Positions 17,301 through 26,475 of a stretch of 43,699 nucleotides of DNA are shown in pieces. Location: positions 1 through 43,699 of the forward strand of contig CAMQVJ010000015.1 of NCBI GenBank assembly GCA_947038175.1, written 5' to 3'. The position numbers were made by a program, and so were the translations under genes. Position 1 is the first letter of the stretch; each line of letters opens with the position of its first letter. Source of the stretch: an uncultured Desulfovibrio sp. GTDB taxonomy: Bacteria > Desulfobacterota > Desulfovibrionia > Desulfovibrionales > Desulfovibrionaceae. The notes under the pieces are model-generated. The model was not told the DNA's origin. It did no database searches and worked only from the letters and a program-made list of their open reading frames with translations.

Positions 17301-20300
17301 ATTATTTTGCGAATCCCCTATACTGTCGCAGGTGAAAGTTTGTCACAATTCGGGGAATTAAATACGGCAGATTTACGAGTGCAACTAAACAAAGCGCAAT
17401 ATAATGCCAATGAAGAAATAGAAATATATATGCATTTGCCTTATGACGGTGCTGGTCTTATCACTATTGAGCGTGAAAATGTTCTGTCACAAGAATGGTT
17501 TACGGCTAAACGTGGGGAACGTATTCACAAAATAAAAGTACCAAAATCCATCGAGGGGCGTGCCTATCTCAATGTTTTGTATTTTAGAGATTCAAAAGAC
17601 GCGGATATCTTTACAGAACCATCAGCCAACGTAGTTATTCCTTTTACAGCCAACATCAAAAAGAGAGAGCTTGATCTATCTTTAGATGTTCTTGACACTG
17701 GGGTACAAGGGGATGGAGACATGCCTGTGGTGCGTCCTGGTACGAATTTAAAAGTAAAACTTATTTCAAAAACTCCTTCAAAGGCGATAGTTTACGCTGT
17801 AGATGAAGGAATCTTACAAATGACAGGCTATAAAACGCCAAACCCTATTTATGAGCTTTTAGTGGATCGAGCCTTAGAAGTTTCTACCTATCAATATTTT
17901 GATTTGCTTATGCCTGAATATGGCGTATTAACACAGTATTTATCAAAATTTGGTGGCGACGCCATGATGAAAATGATGTCAGCACAAAATGCTAATCCAT
18001 TTCGCCGTAAAGGCATCAAGAGTGTCGCGTTTTGGTCTGGTATTATTGATGTGGATAGTAACGGCTCCGTCATTGATATCCCTATCCCTGCAACGTTTAA
18101 TGGGCAACTTCGCCTTATAACTGTTGGGGTATCTGAAAGTAAAATGAACGCTGTCGAGAAAAAGGTCTTGGCTCGTTCAGAAGTAGTGATACAGCCTTCA
18201 GTTCCTTATTTTGTAGCGCCTGGGGATGAATTTGTTGCAAACCTCACTCTCATCGATATGGCAGAAATGGGCGAAAAAAATCGCACGTGGCAACTCTCAG
18301 TAGAAGCAGGTAAGGCTTTAGAACTTTTAGATAAAGAAAACATAGCTGTCGAGTTAGAACCCCAGAAACAAAAAACCATGGCTCTACGCTTTAAGGTGCT
18401 AACACCAGATAACATGTCTGACGAAGATGTGGCGCAATTGCTTGGAAATCAAGAAATACGTTTTCATCTTTCCAATGGAAAAAGCACCATAATTATGCCC
18501 ATATCCTTGGCGGTACGCCCTGCGGTGGGTCTACAAAATGACATTCATTTTGGGCAGCTCACTAAAAAAGATTCAAATTATGGAAAATACATAGAATTTT
18601 CAAATGATTGGTATCCTCAATTATCGGAATTTTCCGCTTCCATGTCTCCTGTGCCAAAGTCAATTGTTCAAGGACTTGTTGAAGAACTACGTGGACGGCG
18701 CTATACCTGCACGCCTATGCGCCTTAGTGAGGATTTTCCCTTATTATCACTTATGAAAAACCCACAATTCGCACTTAAATCTGACATATATTCTAAGGGC
18801 GAATCTTCCCAAGACGAGTCTTCAAATAACGAATATTCTCAAGATGCTATGGCAGAAGATGTGGCTCGGGCTATACAAAATCTTGCAAGCCATTATTCTA
18901 ATGATCTTCATTTTACGCTATGGCCTAGTGGCTATGGTCGCTCAAGTCTCATCGATAATATCTATTTTGCGGACTTTCTTGTGGAAGCAAAAAACATGGG
19001 AATTTCCTTACCCTACGGCTTAGAGAATAATTTCCTTAAAGCCTTAGAAGAAGAAATTTCTCGTATGCCTCATAATATGGACGAAGCTCGCAGCCTCGCC
19101 TATGGCGCATGGGTGCTCACGCAAAATGGTGTTATTACCTCGAATGTGATGGCGAATTTGGTGAGCTGGCTAGAAATTGAAGGTGGTGATTGGAAAAAAG
19201 ATATTATAGCACCACTCATGGCAGCTTCTATGAATCTTATGATGGAAGAAGAAATGGCGAATCGCCTACTTGCAGAATATAATCCTGACCCTAACGCATT
19301 ATGGTCATGGTATGCTGATTTTGACGGTCTAGCAGAAAGAGCATTGTACCTATCTATCGTTGCACAACAATTTCCAGAACATATGAACACAAAGAAAACG
19401 ACAGCTATCCTTAATCAAATAATAGAGCTTATCAGCACAGGATATTATAGTGATATGTCGGCAGCATTGGCAGCTCGTGCTCTCGTGTTTTATAGTGTTG
19501 CTCAAGAAGGAAGAAGCGAGCAAGCCCCACTGACTTGGGATATGAAAGTATTTGATGATGACAAAGAAATCATTTTGAGCGGTGCGTCTGAAAATATTCA
19601 AACGTCCACTCCTTCTTCCACCGAACCCTCTCACAAAACTAATGTCGATGCTCCTGCAAAAAATCCCCCAAAAACTCCTATTGACGCAGCCATACAAAGT
19701 GAGAACGGTATACTCGTTTCAAACATGCAATCCATCAAAATGGAAAGCAATGCCCCCTTATACTATCATGTAAACACTCTTGGATATCCCGAAGATTTAC
19801 CAAAAGAAAGCTCCAATTCTGGTTTAGAACTCTTCCGTGAATATCGTGATTTAGACGGAAATGTTTTATCAGAACTCACCGTGGGTGAAGATGTCATTGT
19901 TGCCATTCGAGCAAGTATACGCTCAGAATCCTATCATGACGTTGTCATCACTGATTTATTGCCCGCCTCCTTTGAGCTTATACTCGCAGAAGATGGAAAA
20001 ATAACGCAAACAGGAACAGAAGAAGGGCGAGCAATGTCTTCCCTGTCTTCCTCGTCTTCCCCTGTCACAAGCCAAACAGAAGACGATATGCAAATATCAT
20101 ACATAGACAGGCGTGAAGATCGTATGATTATCTACGCAAAACTCGATAACAACGAAACAGTTTTTCGCTATCGGGTACGAGTTGCGCACAAAGGCGATTT
20201 TGTCATTCCACCAATCATAGGAAAAGGACTCAAAGACCCCACAATAAAAGCCCTCACGCTTATGGAATTTGGCACAAATAACACTATATCCGTGAAGTAA
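14337..20300 (+). CDS. yfhM: Bacterial alpha-2-macroglobulin-like protein, thioester motif lost
   Basis: A 1,987-residue exported protein. A Sec signal peptide covers residues 1-29 (cleavage near GYA-NS) with no lipobox Cys, unlike E. coli YfhM, which is a lipoprotein. Repeated macroglobulin-type beta domains follow. The conserved core lies at about 1220-1300 (KSVAFWSGII, FNGQLRLITVGV). Where thioester members have CxEQ, this one reads YTCTPMRL: Cys1458 is kept but Glu-Gln is replaced by Pro-Met (bases 18708-18719), so no thioester can form. A Ser-rich insertion follows at about 1487-1505 and another near 1900. The family traps attacking proteases in the periplasm and is paired with PBP1C, as here. 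Members without the thioester exist and presumably act by conformational trapping. Confidence 0.92.
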   Translation: MYKKNCFRVLSEIFLILMLITSSVGFGYANSTDQVRYWIESTMMNYSLPPTVSGAEQLELTFYPDKGVCTYNYGQEWDEVCSRSVGDILPSAKDIRLEPPHPGSWKWTSSNSLQFYPSKTWPAKQNYTVYIGKKSLPKHTQITKDIRFDTEELKAEVSGSFKFDPDQYKNMLLTGSIHFNYPVSLHSARKHFSLEKIGNGENPKKNGNNADSLLLGEAELSMDASNQVLYYSMPILQLPTEVVNVRVDIASGYRPEFGGKSGAEAHNTIKIPSKGSMLQIDDIRMQIVDMPDLSAKQTLNIELSMPVLPKNLEKKMQVYLMPRQQIDSESLEDEPPFKWWNLAAVNSELLGKAQALKLTILNDPDTPTRFISFAVETPIEDSRYLYLNIDKDLQGPEDYLLGASKQVFMEMVSLYSDVKIMQTGSVLNLNGDQKVSLYARNLDEIKYTIYQIRPEYLNMYVSTFGLRGRHGGNISLSELSIVSELNTKLLLKDSEKAQFTSLDLAPFLAENQDSIFFISIDGYLNHSKVASDSRFIMLTDIGLIRKKNDDGSSHVYAVSLETGKPLSRVRIEVLGKNGIAIYTGFTKRSGMVDIPSLETYGYEKEPVVIVAKNRKDLAYIPYSQHDDIIDVSQSYTGGKKGIRDGIYGFIFNQRDIYKPGETAHFGFILKQADFDASTLSGIPLNISIYDSNRKKVDSKKIKLNSNGFGDMTYSIPPQAITGTYSISISMADDGTSLLSGSFQVEEFEPDTLRLEAKFDLPPKKGWYLPSELKNLKVNASLMNLFGAPAVDHLITGEVKTQQGSFNFSEYDDWNFYDAARLDRSKDYSFIGINSDEKGLASFHIPSPLFEKESSVLQVKIRGFNAAGSRSVMTNARLVTSPLEAVMGWKSTANLNYIPQDTKAHLDIMAIDSSLNPHAFGAFSMEYYDVDYVRSLVKNPRGEYVYRTERKDTLVESKKLKLTEKSLKWDINTQKSGDKLLLAKDTTGRIILRIPYTVAGESLSQFGELNTADLRVQLNKAQYNANEEIEIYMHLPYDGAGLITIERENVLSQEWFTAKRGERIHKIKVPKSIEGRAYLNVLYFRDSKDADIFTEPSANVVIPFTANIKKRELDLSLDVLDTGVQGDGDMPVVRPGTNLKVKLISKTPSKAIVYAVDEGILQMTGYKTPNPIYELLVDRALEVSTYQYFDLLMPEYGVLTQYLSKFGGDAMMKMMSAQNANPFRRKGIKSVAFWSGIIDVDSNGSVIDIPIPATFNGQLRLITVGVSESKMNAVEKKVLARSEVVIQPSVPYFVAPGDEFVANLTLIDMAEMGEKNRTWQLSVEAGKALELLDKENIAVELEPQKQKTMALRFKVLTPDNMSDEDVAQLLGNQEIRFHLSNGKSTIIMPISLAVRPAVGLQNDIHFGQLTKKDSNYGKYIEFSNDWYPQLSEFSASMSPVPKSIVQGLVEELRGRRYTCTPMRLSEDFPLLSLMKNPQFALKSDIYSKGESSQDESSNNEYSQDAMAEDVARAIQNLASHYSNDLHFTLWPSGYGRSSLIDNIYFADFLVEAKNMGISLPYGLENNFLKALEEEISRMPHNMDEARSLAYGAWVLTQNGVITSNVMANLVSWLEIEGGDWKKDIIAPLMAASMNLMMEEEMANRLLAEYNPDPNALWSWYADFDGLAERALYLSIVAQQFPEHMNTKKTTAILNQIIELISTGYYSDMSAALAARALVFYSVAQEGRSEQAPLTWDMKVFDDDKEIILSGASENIQTSTPSSTEPSHKTNVDAPAKNPPKTPIDAAIQSENGILVSNMQSIKMESNAPLYYHVNTLGYPEDLPKESSNSGLELFREYRDLDGNVLSELTVGEDVIVAIRASIRSESYHDVVITDLLPASFELILAEDGKITQTGTEEGRAMSSLSSSSSPVTSQTEDDMQISYIDRREDRMIIYAKLDNNETVFRYRVRVAHKGDFVIPPIIGKGLKDPTIKALTLMEFGTNNTISVK

Positions 20301-20315
20301 TTTATGAGATAATTT

Positions 20316-20366
20316 GTGAGGGGGAAAACCACGTTTTTTTGAAAAAAACGAGGTTTTCCCCCTCAC
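20316..20366. terminator. Long stem-loop between yfhM and pbpC
   Basis: GTGAGGGGGAAAACC at 20316 pairs with GGTTTTCCCCCTCAC ending at 20366, and the inner CGTTTTTT/AAAAAACG pairs too, giving about 24 paired bases with one A-A mismatch. It starts 15 bases after the macroglobulin stop. It probably ends or weakens transcription before pbpC. Confidence 0.8.
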
Positions 20367-20472
20367 ACTCCCCCTTTCCTTAAAAAACATTTTATGAGTA
20401 ACAGTATTGAAATTATTGACGATACAATTTTATGAAAAGCTCATATATCATAATAACAGAAAAGGCTTTATA

Positions 20473-22932
20473 TTGAAAAGTTCTGAAAGGAATACTTTGA
20501 AAGGGGGAACTTGCACCCCAAAGAATCTAAAAGTCATTCTAAAAACCACTTTAGGAACTGTCATAAGTTTCTTTGTGCTTTTGTTCTTGTCTTTCGTGCT
20601 CAGCCCCAAAGAAGAATTATATCACGACATTTCTTTTTCACCAGTGATAACGGATCGAAACGACGCTATTTTACGTATTGCCTTGACCCATGATGAAAAA
20701 TATAGAATTTTCACAACATTAGACAATATTAATCCCCACATGATTGAAGCGACATTACTATATGAGGATCGGGAATTTTACGAACATAGCGGAGTGAATT
20801 TTTTATCAATTTTTAGAGCTATGTACACAATGGCAACAGGTGGCAGACGCATGGGAGCGTCTACGATTACTATGCAGCTTGTGCGTTTATCGCAGCCTTT
20901 AAAGACAAATACAGTTGCGGGAAAATTAACGCAAATGTGGCAAGCGATGGCTCTAGAATATCATTACACGAAAAACGAAATTCTTGAGGCCTATTTGAAC
21001 CTTGCGCCCTATGGGGGAAATATCGAAGGGGTTGGAGCGGCAAGTCGTGTTTGGTTTCATAAAGACCCACAATATCTTAATATGCCTGAAATTATAGCCT
21101 TAGCAGTTGTTCCACAGAACCCCGTCCTGCGTAATCCTGCCCGTGTGCAAAATACTACCGTACATAGCGATTCAATTCTTAGTCCTCCTACGTCTAGTGC
21201 TCCTATGAATAGCGCTCGTGAGCGCCTAAGTGCTTTATGGAAAGAACGTTATCCCAATGAAATACAGAGTGTTTTTTCTCGAATGCCTTTAAAAGTCTAT
21301 CACCCTCGTGATTTACCGTTTGAAGCCCCTCACCTGACAAGTGAAATTCTTCTGAATAAGAGATTTACAACGGAAGCGACTGATAGCATTACAGATTATA
21401 CAAATGGTGATTCAAATAAAAAACCTATAAAAACCACTCTTGATTTGAATATGCAAAAAAGCATTGAGAAGATTGTACTAAACTACACGAAGCAACACGC
21501 TCTTCTTGGTTTTGATAACGCTTCCGTTATGGTGGCTAATTGGCAAAGTGGTGAAATTCTGAGCCTTGTTGGTTCTGCTAATTATTATAATGTAGAGATT
21601 GACGGTCAAGTAGATGGCACAGTAGCAAGGCGATCACCAGGATCAACATTAAAGCCTTTTATTTATACTCTTGCGCTGGAGCAAGGGATTATTCATCCGC
21701 AAACTGTTCTTGCAGATACACAAAAGAGCTTTGCTGGCTATGAACCAGAAAATGCGGATAGAGAATTTCTTGGCCCACTTTCTGCAAAAAAAGCCTTACA
21801 ATTGAGCCGTAATATACCAGCTATCCACCTTCAAAATATATTAAAATACCCTGACTTGTATGACTTTTTAAAATCGGCAGGGGTACAATTTACCCATTCA
21901 AAAAATCATTACGGTTTGTCTTTGGTGCTTGGTGGTGCAGAGGTAAGCATGCGAGAACTTGTTAACCTTTACGCTGTACTGCCCAATAAAGGTATGTATA
22001 AACCACTTACTTATTTGACATATTCGGCAGAAAACACAAAAGAAGCGCATCGAGTTCTTAAGGCAGAATCTTCTTATATCACTCTTGATATGATGCAAAT
22101 GCCATCACCTTTTGGAAATTATGACGGTTTATCTTGGAAAACAGGCACATCTAATGCGCAACGAGACGCATGGACAATAGGTATTTTCGGGCCTTATGTT
22201 GTGGCAGTGTGGGTGGGTGATTTTTCAGGAAAAAGAAACCCTAATCTCACAGGCGTAAAAGCCGCAGTTCCCTTATTTTTTGAATTATTCCATTCTATAC
22301 GTTCGTATGATGTTGAAGGGCGGAAAAATTATCTTCCTGCTTTGCGTCAAGGGCTTAATATACGTGAAATTCCCGTTTGCGCCTCCACAGGGGATATACA
22401 AATTGGATTATGTGCGCCGTCTTTACAAACAAAAACCCTTTTTATTCCTGGGATGTCTCCCATAAAGAACTCAGGTATTTTACGTGAAATAATAATTGAT
22501 AAAGAAACGGGATTTCGGGTTTGCCGAGAAAAGGCAGATAAAACGGAAAAAGTCGTGTGGGAATTTTGGCCATCTGATATGCTTAATTTGTTTCGTCAAG
22601 CAGGTGTCTATAAACAGCCTCTTCCGCCGCATTCTCTTGACTGCACAGAAAATCATGACATCGTAGCAGGTGATGCGCCTGTAATTCAATCGCCAAGCAA
22701 AGGTTTAATTTATCATCAAAGTTTTAAGGCAAAAACCAAAATCCCTTTGATTGCCCAAACGGATGCGGATGCTTCCCTGATTTACTGGTTTGCAAATAAA
22801 ACATATATAGGTATGAGCAAACCGCAAGAAGTTTTACTGTGGGAAGCCACTGCGGGCAAAGTGCGCCTGCGTGCGGTGGATGACTTAGGACGTTTTTCTC
22901 TTTTAGACGTGCAAATTAATAGTATTCCATAA
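20473..22932 (+). CDS. pbpC: Penicillin-binding protein 1C
   Basis: A bifunctional peptidoglycan synthase: glycosyltransferase then transpeptidase. After a basic N-terminus comes one membrane anchor (VILKTTLGTVISFFVLLFLS). The glycosyltransferase domain has EDREFYEHSGV, GASTITMQLVRL and the AYLNLAPYGGNIEGV motif. The transpeptidase has SPGSTLKPF (nucleophile Ser at 21643), LSRN as SxN, and WKTGTSN as KTG. A PBP1C-type C-terminal beta domain occupies the last ~100 residues. There is no ATG early in the frame: TTG codons at 20407, 20473 and 20497 are the candidates, the last two with AAAAGG and GAAAGG upstream; I use 20473 (about 819 aa). Pairing with the macroglobulin gene is the classic arrangement and suggests both act in envelope defence and repair. 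Confidence 0.93.
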   Translation: MKSSERNTLKGGTCTPKNLKVILKTTLGTVISFFVLLFLSFVLSPKEELYHDISFSPVITDRNDAILRIALTHDEKYRIFTTLDNINPHMIEATLLYEDREFYEHSGVNFLSIFRAMYTMATGGRRMGASTITMQLVRLSQPLKTNTVAGKLTQMWQAMALEYHYTKNEILEAYLNLAPYGGNIEGVGAASRVWFHKDPQYLNMPEIIALAVVPQNPVLRNPARVQNTTVHSDSILSPPTSSAPMNSARERLSALWKERYPNEIQSVFSRMPLKVYHPRDLPFEAPHLTSEILLNKRFTTEATDSITDYTNGDSNKKPIKTTLDLNMQKSIEKIVLNYTKQHALLGFDNASVMVANWQSGEILSLVGSANYYNVEIDGQVDGTVARRSPGSTLKPFIYTLALEQGIIHPQTVLADTQKSFAGYEPENADREFLGPLSAKKALQLSRNIPAIHLQNILKYPDLYDFLKSAGVQFTHSKNHYGLSLVLGGAEVSMRELVNLYAVLPNKGMYKPLTYLTYSAENTKEAHRVLKAESSYITLDMMQMPSPFGNYDGLSWKTGTSNAQRDAWTIGIFGPYVVAVWVGDFSGKRNPNLTGVKAAVPLFFELFHSIRSYDVEGRKNYLPALRQGLNIREIPVCASTGDIQIGLCAPSLQTKTLFIPGMSPIKNSGILREIIIDKETGFRVCREKADKTEKVVWEFWPSDMLNLFRQAGVYKQPLPPHSLDCTENHDIVAGDAPVIQSPSKGLIYHQSFKAKTKIPLIAQTDADASLIYWFANKTYIGMSKPQEVLLWEATAGKVRLRAVDDLGRFSLLDVQINSIP

Positions 22933-23051
22933 GGCATCGTATGCTTAGGCACACGTCTTATTCATAAGGTCTTTATACATTAGTGTACAATTTTGCTTGG
23001 CCACGACAAGGCTCACAATCGCTAATGAGTGGACAAGTACACAATACCTAT

Positions 23052-23513
23052 TTAACGGCTCAAATTTTCTGATATTATTTTTGCTGTTTCATAGGCCATT
23101 TCCCCCGTCAAGGAAATACACTGCTGCATATGTTTGTCTGATCCAAGTTCAAGGCCTTTCACTAATATTTTACAGCATGATATTTTGTGAGCATTTGTGA
23201 ATTTTTTATAGAGCTGTGCGCTTAGTTCCATTGCCTTATTGACAGCAGGATCTTTCCCCTCACTTCGCCCAAAAAAAAGCCCAATGGCAATGACACCACC
23301 AGATATAGCGCCACATGTACAGCCAGACCCCCCAATCCCAACAGGAAAGCCAGAAGCTGCTTTTACAACTGAAAGATCGATAGTATTATCAAAGCTTTCA
23401 ATTATGGTTCGTACTATAGCTTCTGAACAGTAAAAATTGCCACTTCTGTAATATTCTTCTGCCCGTGCTCTAATTTCTTCCAAGTCAATATCCATATATT
23501 GCAAATTATTCAT
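23052..23513 (-). CDS. C_GCAxxG_C_C family protein
   Basis: 153 residues with the conserved Cys/Gly pattern of this family: Cys29 in FYCSEA, Cys65 and Cys67 in GSGCTCGAISGG, a Cys pair at 113-114 and Cys132. Proteins of this family are small, probably bind a redox cofactor or metal, and are common in anaerobes; the biochemical function is not settled. AGGAT lies nine bases before the ATG. No operon partner is visible on the minus strand. Confidence 0.85.
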   Translation of the reverse strand: MNNLQYMDIDLEEIRARAEEYYRSGNFYCSEAIVRTIIESFDNTIDLSVVKAASGFPVGIGGSGCTCGAISGGVIAIGLFFGRSEGKDPAVNKAMELSAQLYKKFTNAHKISCCKILVKGLELGSDKHMQQCISLTGEMAYETAKIISENLSR

Positions 23514-23681
23514 CGTATCTATCCTATTTATATTAGTATGTATTCAAGCAAATCAAATATATCTTTCCTACCGCATACCAGAGATTTTAAATATGAAAAA
23601 TACAAAAAAAAATTTTCTAAGAGCTTGGTATTCTAGTATTTAAAAAAGACCAACTGTACTCTCAAAATAAAGAGGTATTTC

Positions 23682-23793
23682 TTGACAAAATTGTTTTTAT
23701 ACTATAGAAAAGTATCAGGAACAATTACTGATTAGACTTCAGTATCTTATGCATCTATATATGCACGAATAAAAAAAATTATGCAAGCATAAT
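23682..23793 (+). promoter_or_regulatory. Promoter-like elements and palindrome in the HD-GYP leader
   Basis: The 402-base gap 23514-23915 holds TTGACA (23682-23687) and TATAGA (23703-23708) 15 bases apart, then a perfect inverted repeat ATTATGC-AA-GCATAAT at 23778-23793. The start codon is about 200 bases from the promoter, so the leader is long. I saw no known riboswitch consensus, including the c-di-GMP types. Confidence 0.4.
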
Positions 23794-23915
23794 CAGAACA
23801 ACGCATAGTTAATTTCACCTAAGAATAGTTTTTGATATATTTCCCGCCTTATGCGTCCTATTACTCATTTTTCTCCTTACACAATAAAACATACTAAGCA
23901 GTTTCTAATAAAAAA

Positions 23916-25172
23916 ATGACTACACAACGACTTACACTAGACAGAGTTCTACGATTAATTGATACAACTATCGAGACGCTTGACGCACGCCTTAATGGAC
24001 ACAGTGAACAAGTCGCATATATTGTCTATAAAATAGCACAAGAACTTGGTGTTACAGATAAAAATGAACTAAAGATTCTTTGTAAAACAGCTTTTTTACA
24101 TGATGTTGGTTGTTACAAAACAGAAGACCAAGTAAACCTTCTCACTTTTGAAGCAAAAACACCATACCCACATGCCGCTTATGGTTACGCATTTCTTAAA
24201 TACTTTTATAGCGAAGACATTGATCCACTGATTGTTAAATGGCATCACACCCCTTGGCATATTGCGCGAAAATACCCCGACGAAATCCCCGAGCATGCTA
24301 CCCTTCTTCACTTGGCAGACAGAATTGCTGTCACCGCACTTAAACAACACATGGATTTTAGCGTATTAAAGAATGCATCAGGAACTCTTTTTTGTCCTGA
24401 ACATGTTGATGCTTTTTTCCGTGCCAATGAAAAACAACAAATAGTACAACGACTCAAAACGGGTCTTTACAGGGCAGAATTACGCACATTCTTTTCACAG
24501 TTTATTCTCAGCCAAGATCAAGTTCTTAATTTTGCGCGAATGATGGCGTATGCACTTGATTTTCACAGCAATACCAGCGTCCTACACTCCATTCTTGTGA
24601 CAGGTATCGCAAAGAAACTCGCTGAACTTTTCGATATGACGGAAGCCGAGAGAAGAGATATTACCATAGCTGCCTCATTACACGATATTGGCAAACTCGT
24701 TATACCTACATCTATTTTAGAAAAACCAGGCAAACTCACTAGCAACGAATTTGAAATCATGAAATATCACGCCATAGCGGGTTATGACATACTAAGTAGC
24801 CTAGGTGTTGATAACATTAGAGATATTGCCACTCTACACCATGAAACCCTTGATGGTCGAGGATATCCCTTTGGACTAAAAGCGGAAGAACTTTCTTTTT
24901 CGTCTAAGCTACTGAGTGTTGTTGACATAAGTTCAGCACTTTTAGCGCGAAGAAGTTATAAAGAAGCCTTTCCAAAAGAGGAAGTCTTTTTTATCTTGCG
25001 AAAAATGGCAGACACTGGCAAAATAGAAAAGGAAATCGTAGAGATGTTTTGCCTTCATTTCGATGAAATATACGCAGCAACTCTAGCAGACGTACTACCT
25101 GCTCAACAAACCTACAATGATTTAGCCTCCTCTTATGAAAATGAATTGGCACATCTTATGAGCGTAGGTTGA
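23916..25172 (+). CDS. Tandem HD / HD-GYP domain protein, probable c-di-GMP phosphodiesterase
   Basis: 418 residues, soluble, without a receiver or membrane segment. The first half is an HD-GYP-like domain with His29 and LHDVG, but the GYP part is degenerate (WHHTPWHI...). The second half has the full set: SLHDIGK (His256-Asp257), a later KYHAIAGYD, and HHETLDGRGYP at 308-318. HD-GYP enzymes hydrolyse cyclic di-GMP; the second domain should be the active one and the first regulatory. It is followed by two hemerythrins, so output may depend on oxygen or redox sensing, which is inference from context. The ribosome-binding site is weak. Confidence 0.88.
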   Translation: MTTQRLTLDRVLRLIDTTIETLDARLNGHSEQVAYIVYKIAQELGVTDKNELKILCKTAFLHDVGCYKTEDQVNLLTFEAKTPYPHAAYGYAFLKYFYSEDIDPLIVKWHHTPWHIARKYPDEIPEHATLLHLADRIAVTALKQHMDFSVLKNASGTLFCPEHVDAFFRANEKQQIVQRLKTGLYRAELRTFFSQFILSQDQVLNFARMMAYALDFHSNTSVLHSILVTGIAKKLAELFDMTEAERRDITIAASLHDIGKLVIPTSILEKPGKLTSNEFEIMKYHAIAGYDILSSLGVDNIRDIATLHHETLDGRGYPFGLKAEELSFSSKLLSVVDISSALLARRSYKEAFPKEEVFFILRKMADTGKIEKEIVEMFCLHFDEIYAATLADVLPAQQTYNDLASSYENELAHLMSVG

Positions 25173-25730
25173 TTGCCTTAATTAGAATCGCCACTCTACA
25201 ACTTTAAACCAATAATAGTATGGGGATTATTCCATGCGCTACCAATTCACAGAAGACCTTGTAACAGGCAATCCTCTCATCGATTCAGAGCATAAAACGT
25301 TTATTCAAGCCGCGAACAACGTGATGGATAATCTTTCGGACGGAACAGACAGTGCAGCTATTATGGGAACCATTCAATTCCTTAGTAACTATGCAAAAAC
25401 ACACTTCAAACACGAAGAAGAACTGCAAAAAGAAACGGGCTATCCTGACATAGTAGCACACAAAAAATGGCACAGAAACTTTGAAACAGAAATAGAGACT
25501 ATTGCCAAAGATATTACTACAAACGGCATTTCAAGCGCAGCCGTTGTCGAATTAACCAGAAAAATGAGTATTTTACTTAACCACATAAGAACACAAGATA
25601 AAAAAATCGCACTCCATATTTCCAAGAGCTCATGACTTAACCGTATTTTTATACTAAAAACTTAAAAGCGAAGAACAGAATCCAAATAGTAATGTATATG
25701 TCCATGAGTGTCTCTCATTCAGATTCACTT
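25038..25730 (+). repeat. Tandem duplication unit A (partner 25841-26532)
   Basis: The last ~135 bases of the HD-GYP gene, the hemerythrin gene and the stem-loop-like region after it recur 803 bases downstream. Offsets at GTAGAGA (25038 and 25841) and at the hemerythrin start (25234 and 26037) are both exactly 803, so no net indel has occurred between them. Confidence 0.85.
25234..25635 (+). CDS. Bacteriohemerythrin 1
   Basis: 133 residues, single-domain hemerythrin. All expected di-iron ligands are present: His20, His57, Glu61, His76, His80, His117 and Asp122. Such proteins bind O2 reversibly at a di-iron site and are frequent in anaerobic and microaerophilic bacteria, where they sense, store or scavenge oxygen. 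GGGGAT lies eight bases before the ATG. It follows the HD-GYP gene by 61 bases and has a close duplicate at 26037. Confidence 0.95.
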   Translation: MRYQFTEDLVTGNPLIDSEHKTFIQAANNVMDNLSDGTDSAAIMGTIQFLSNYAKTHFKHEEELQKETGYPDIVAHKKWHRNFETEIETIAKDITTNGISSAAVVELTRKMSILLNHIRTQDKKIALHISKSS

Positions 25731-25840
25731 CGCATTTACTTCTATTACAGAGTACCCCATACCAAGCATTATTAACATATTGTATTTACTAAAGTTAACC
25801 ATAATACATAATCTTTCCAAATAGCGATGTGAAGACTACT

Positions 25841-25930
25841 GTAGAGACATTTTGCCTTCATTTCGATAAAATATACAGAGCAACTTTATCAGACGTTCTA
25901 CCTGCTCAACCAGTCTACAATGAATGAGCT
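25841..25930 (+). pseudogene. Duplicated fragment of the HD-GYP gene 3' end
   Basis: This stretch matches the C-terminal coding part of the HD-GYP gene (25038-25127): GTAGAGA..TTTTGCCTTCATTTCGAT and TACCTGCTCAAC are shared. It has no start and a different downstream end, so it is a non-coding leftover of the tandem duplication. It fills part of the 401-base gap 25636-26036. Confidence 0.85.
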
Positions 25931-26036
25931 TTCTTCCATAAAGGAAATCAGAACATCCTAAAAACACAGCCCGATTCTCTTAATTTGAATCCTTATTCTA
26001 AAACCCTAACCATTGAATAATACAGGAGAACACCTA

Positions 26037-26438
26037 ATGCGTTATCAATTCACAGAAGACCTTGTAACAGGCAACTCTCTCATCGATTCAGAACATAGAA
26101 CTCTTATTAAAGCCGCTGACGATGCTATGGTTAATATTTCCCAAGGAAAAGGCAAAGAATCTATTGAAAAAACAATAAAGTTTCTTGCTGACTACACAAA
26201 AACGCACTTCAAGCACGAAGAAGAATTGCAAGAAAAAAGCAAGTATCCTGACATTGTGGCACACAAAGAATGGCACAGGAACTTTGTAAGAGAATTAGAA
26301 GAAACTGCTAAAAATATTACAAGCGATGGCGCTTCAAGCGTGATGGTTATCGAACTCACTAGAAGAATAAGTGCGTTACTTAACCACATCAGAACACAAG
26401 ATAAGAAAATTGCACTTCACGTTGCTCAGCAAGCATAA
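26037..26438 (+). CDS. Bacteriohemerythrin 2
   Basis: 133 residues, a tandem duplicate of the previous hemerythrin, with the ligands His20, His57, Glu61, His76, His80, His117 and Asp122 all kept. The AGGAG at 26023-26027 lies inside a possible longer frame beginning with TTG at 26013, so the ATG at 26037 is the better start. Most differences from copy 1 are in the first inter-helix loop (residues 21-46), which suggests maintained but possibly specialised function. Confidence 0.95.
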   Translation: MRYQFTEDLVTGNSLIDSEHRTLIKAADDAMVNISQGKGKESIEKTIKFLADYTKTHFKHEEELQEKSKYPDIVAHKEWHRNFVRELEETAKNITSDGASSVMVIELTRRISALLNHIRTQDKKIALHVAQQA

Positions 26439-26475
26439 GAACCGAGCACTTTAGTCAAAAAAGCATACTCCATAA

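Noticed and set aside
15170-20390. Several open frames antisense to the macroglobulin gene
   Set aside because: They lack ribosome-binding sites, have no recognisable domains, and lie opposite a long, clearly coding gene.
23709-23915. Riboswitch in the long leader of the HD-GYP gene
   Set aside because: There is a long leader with small palindromes, but nothing matches the c-di-GMP or other riboswitch consensus cores I know.
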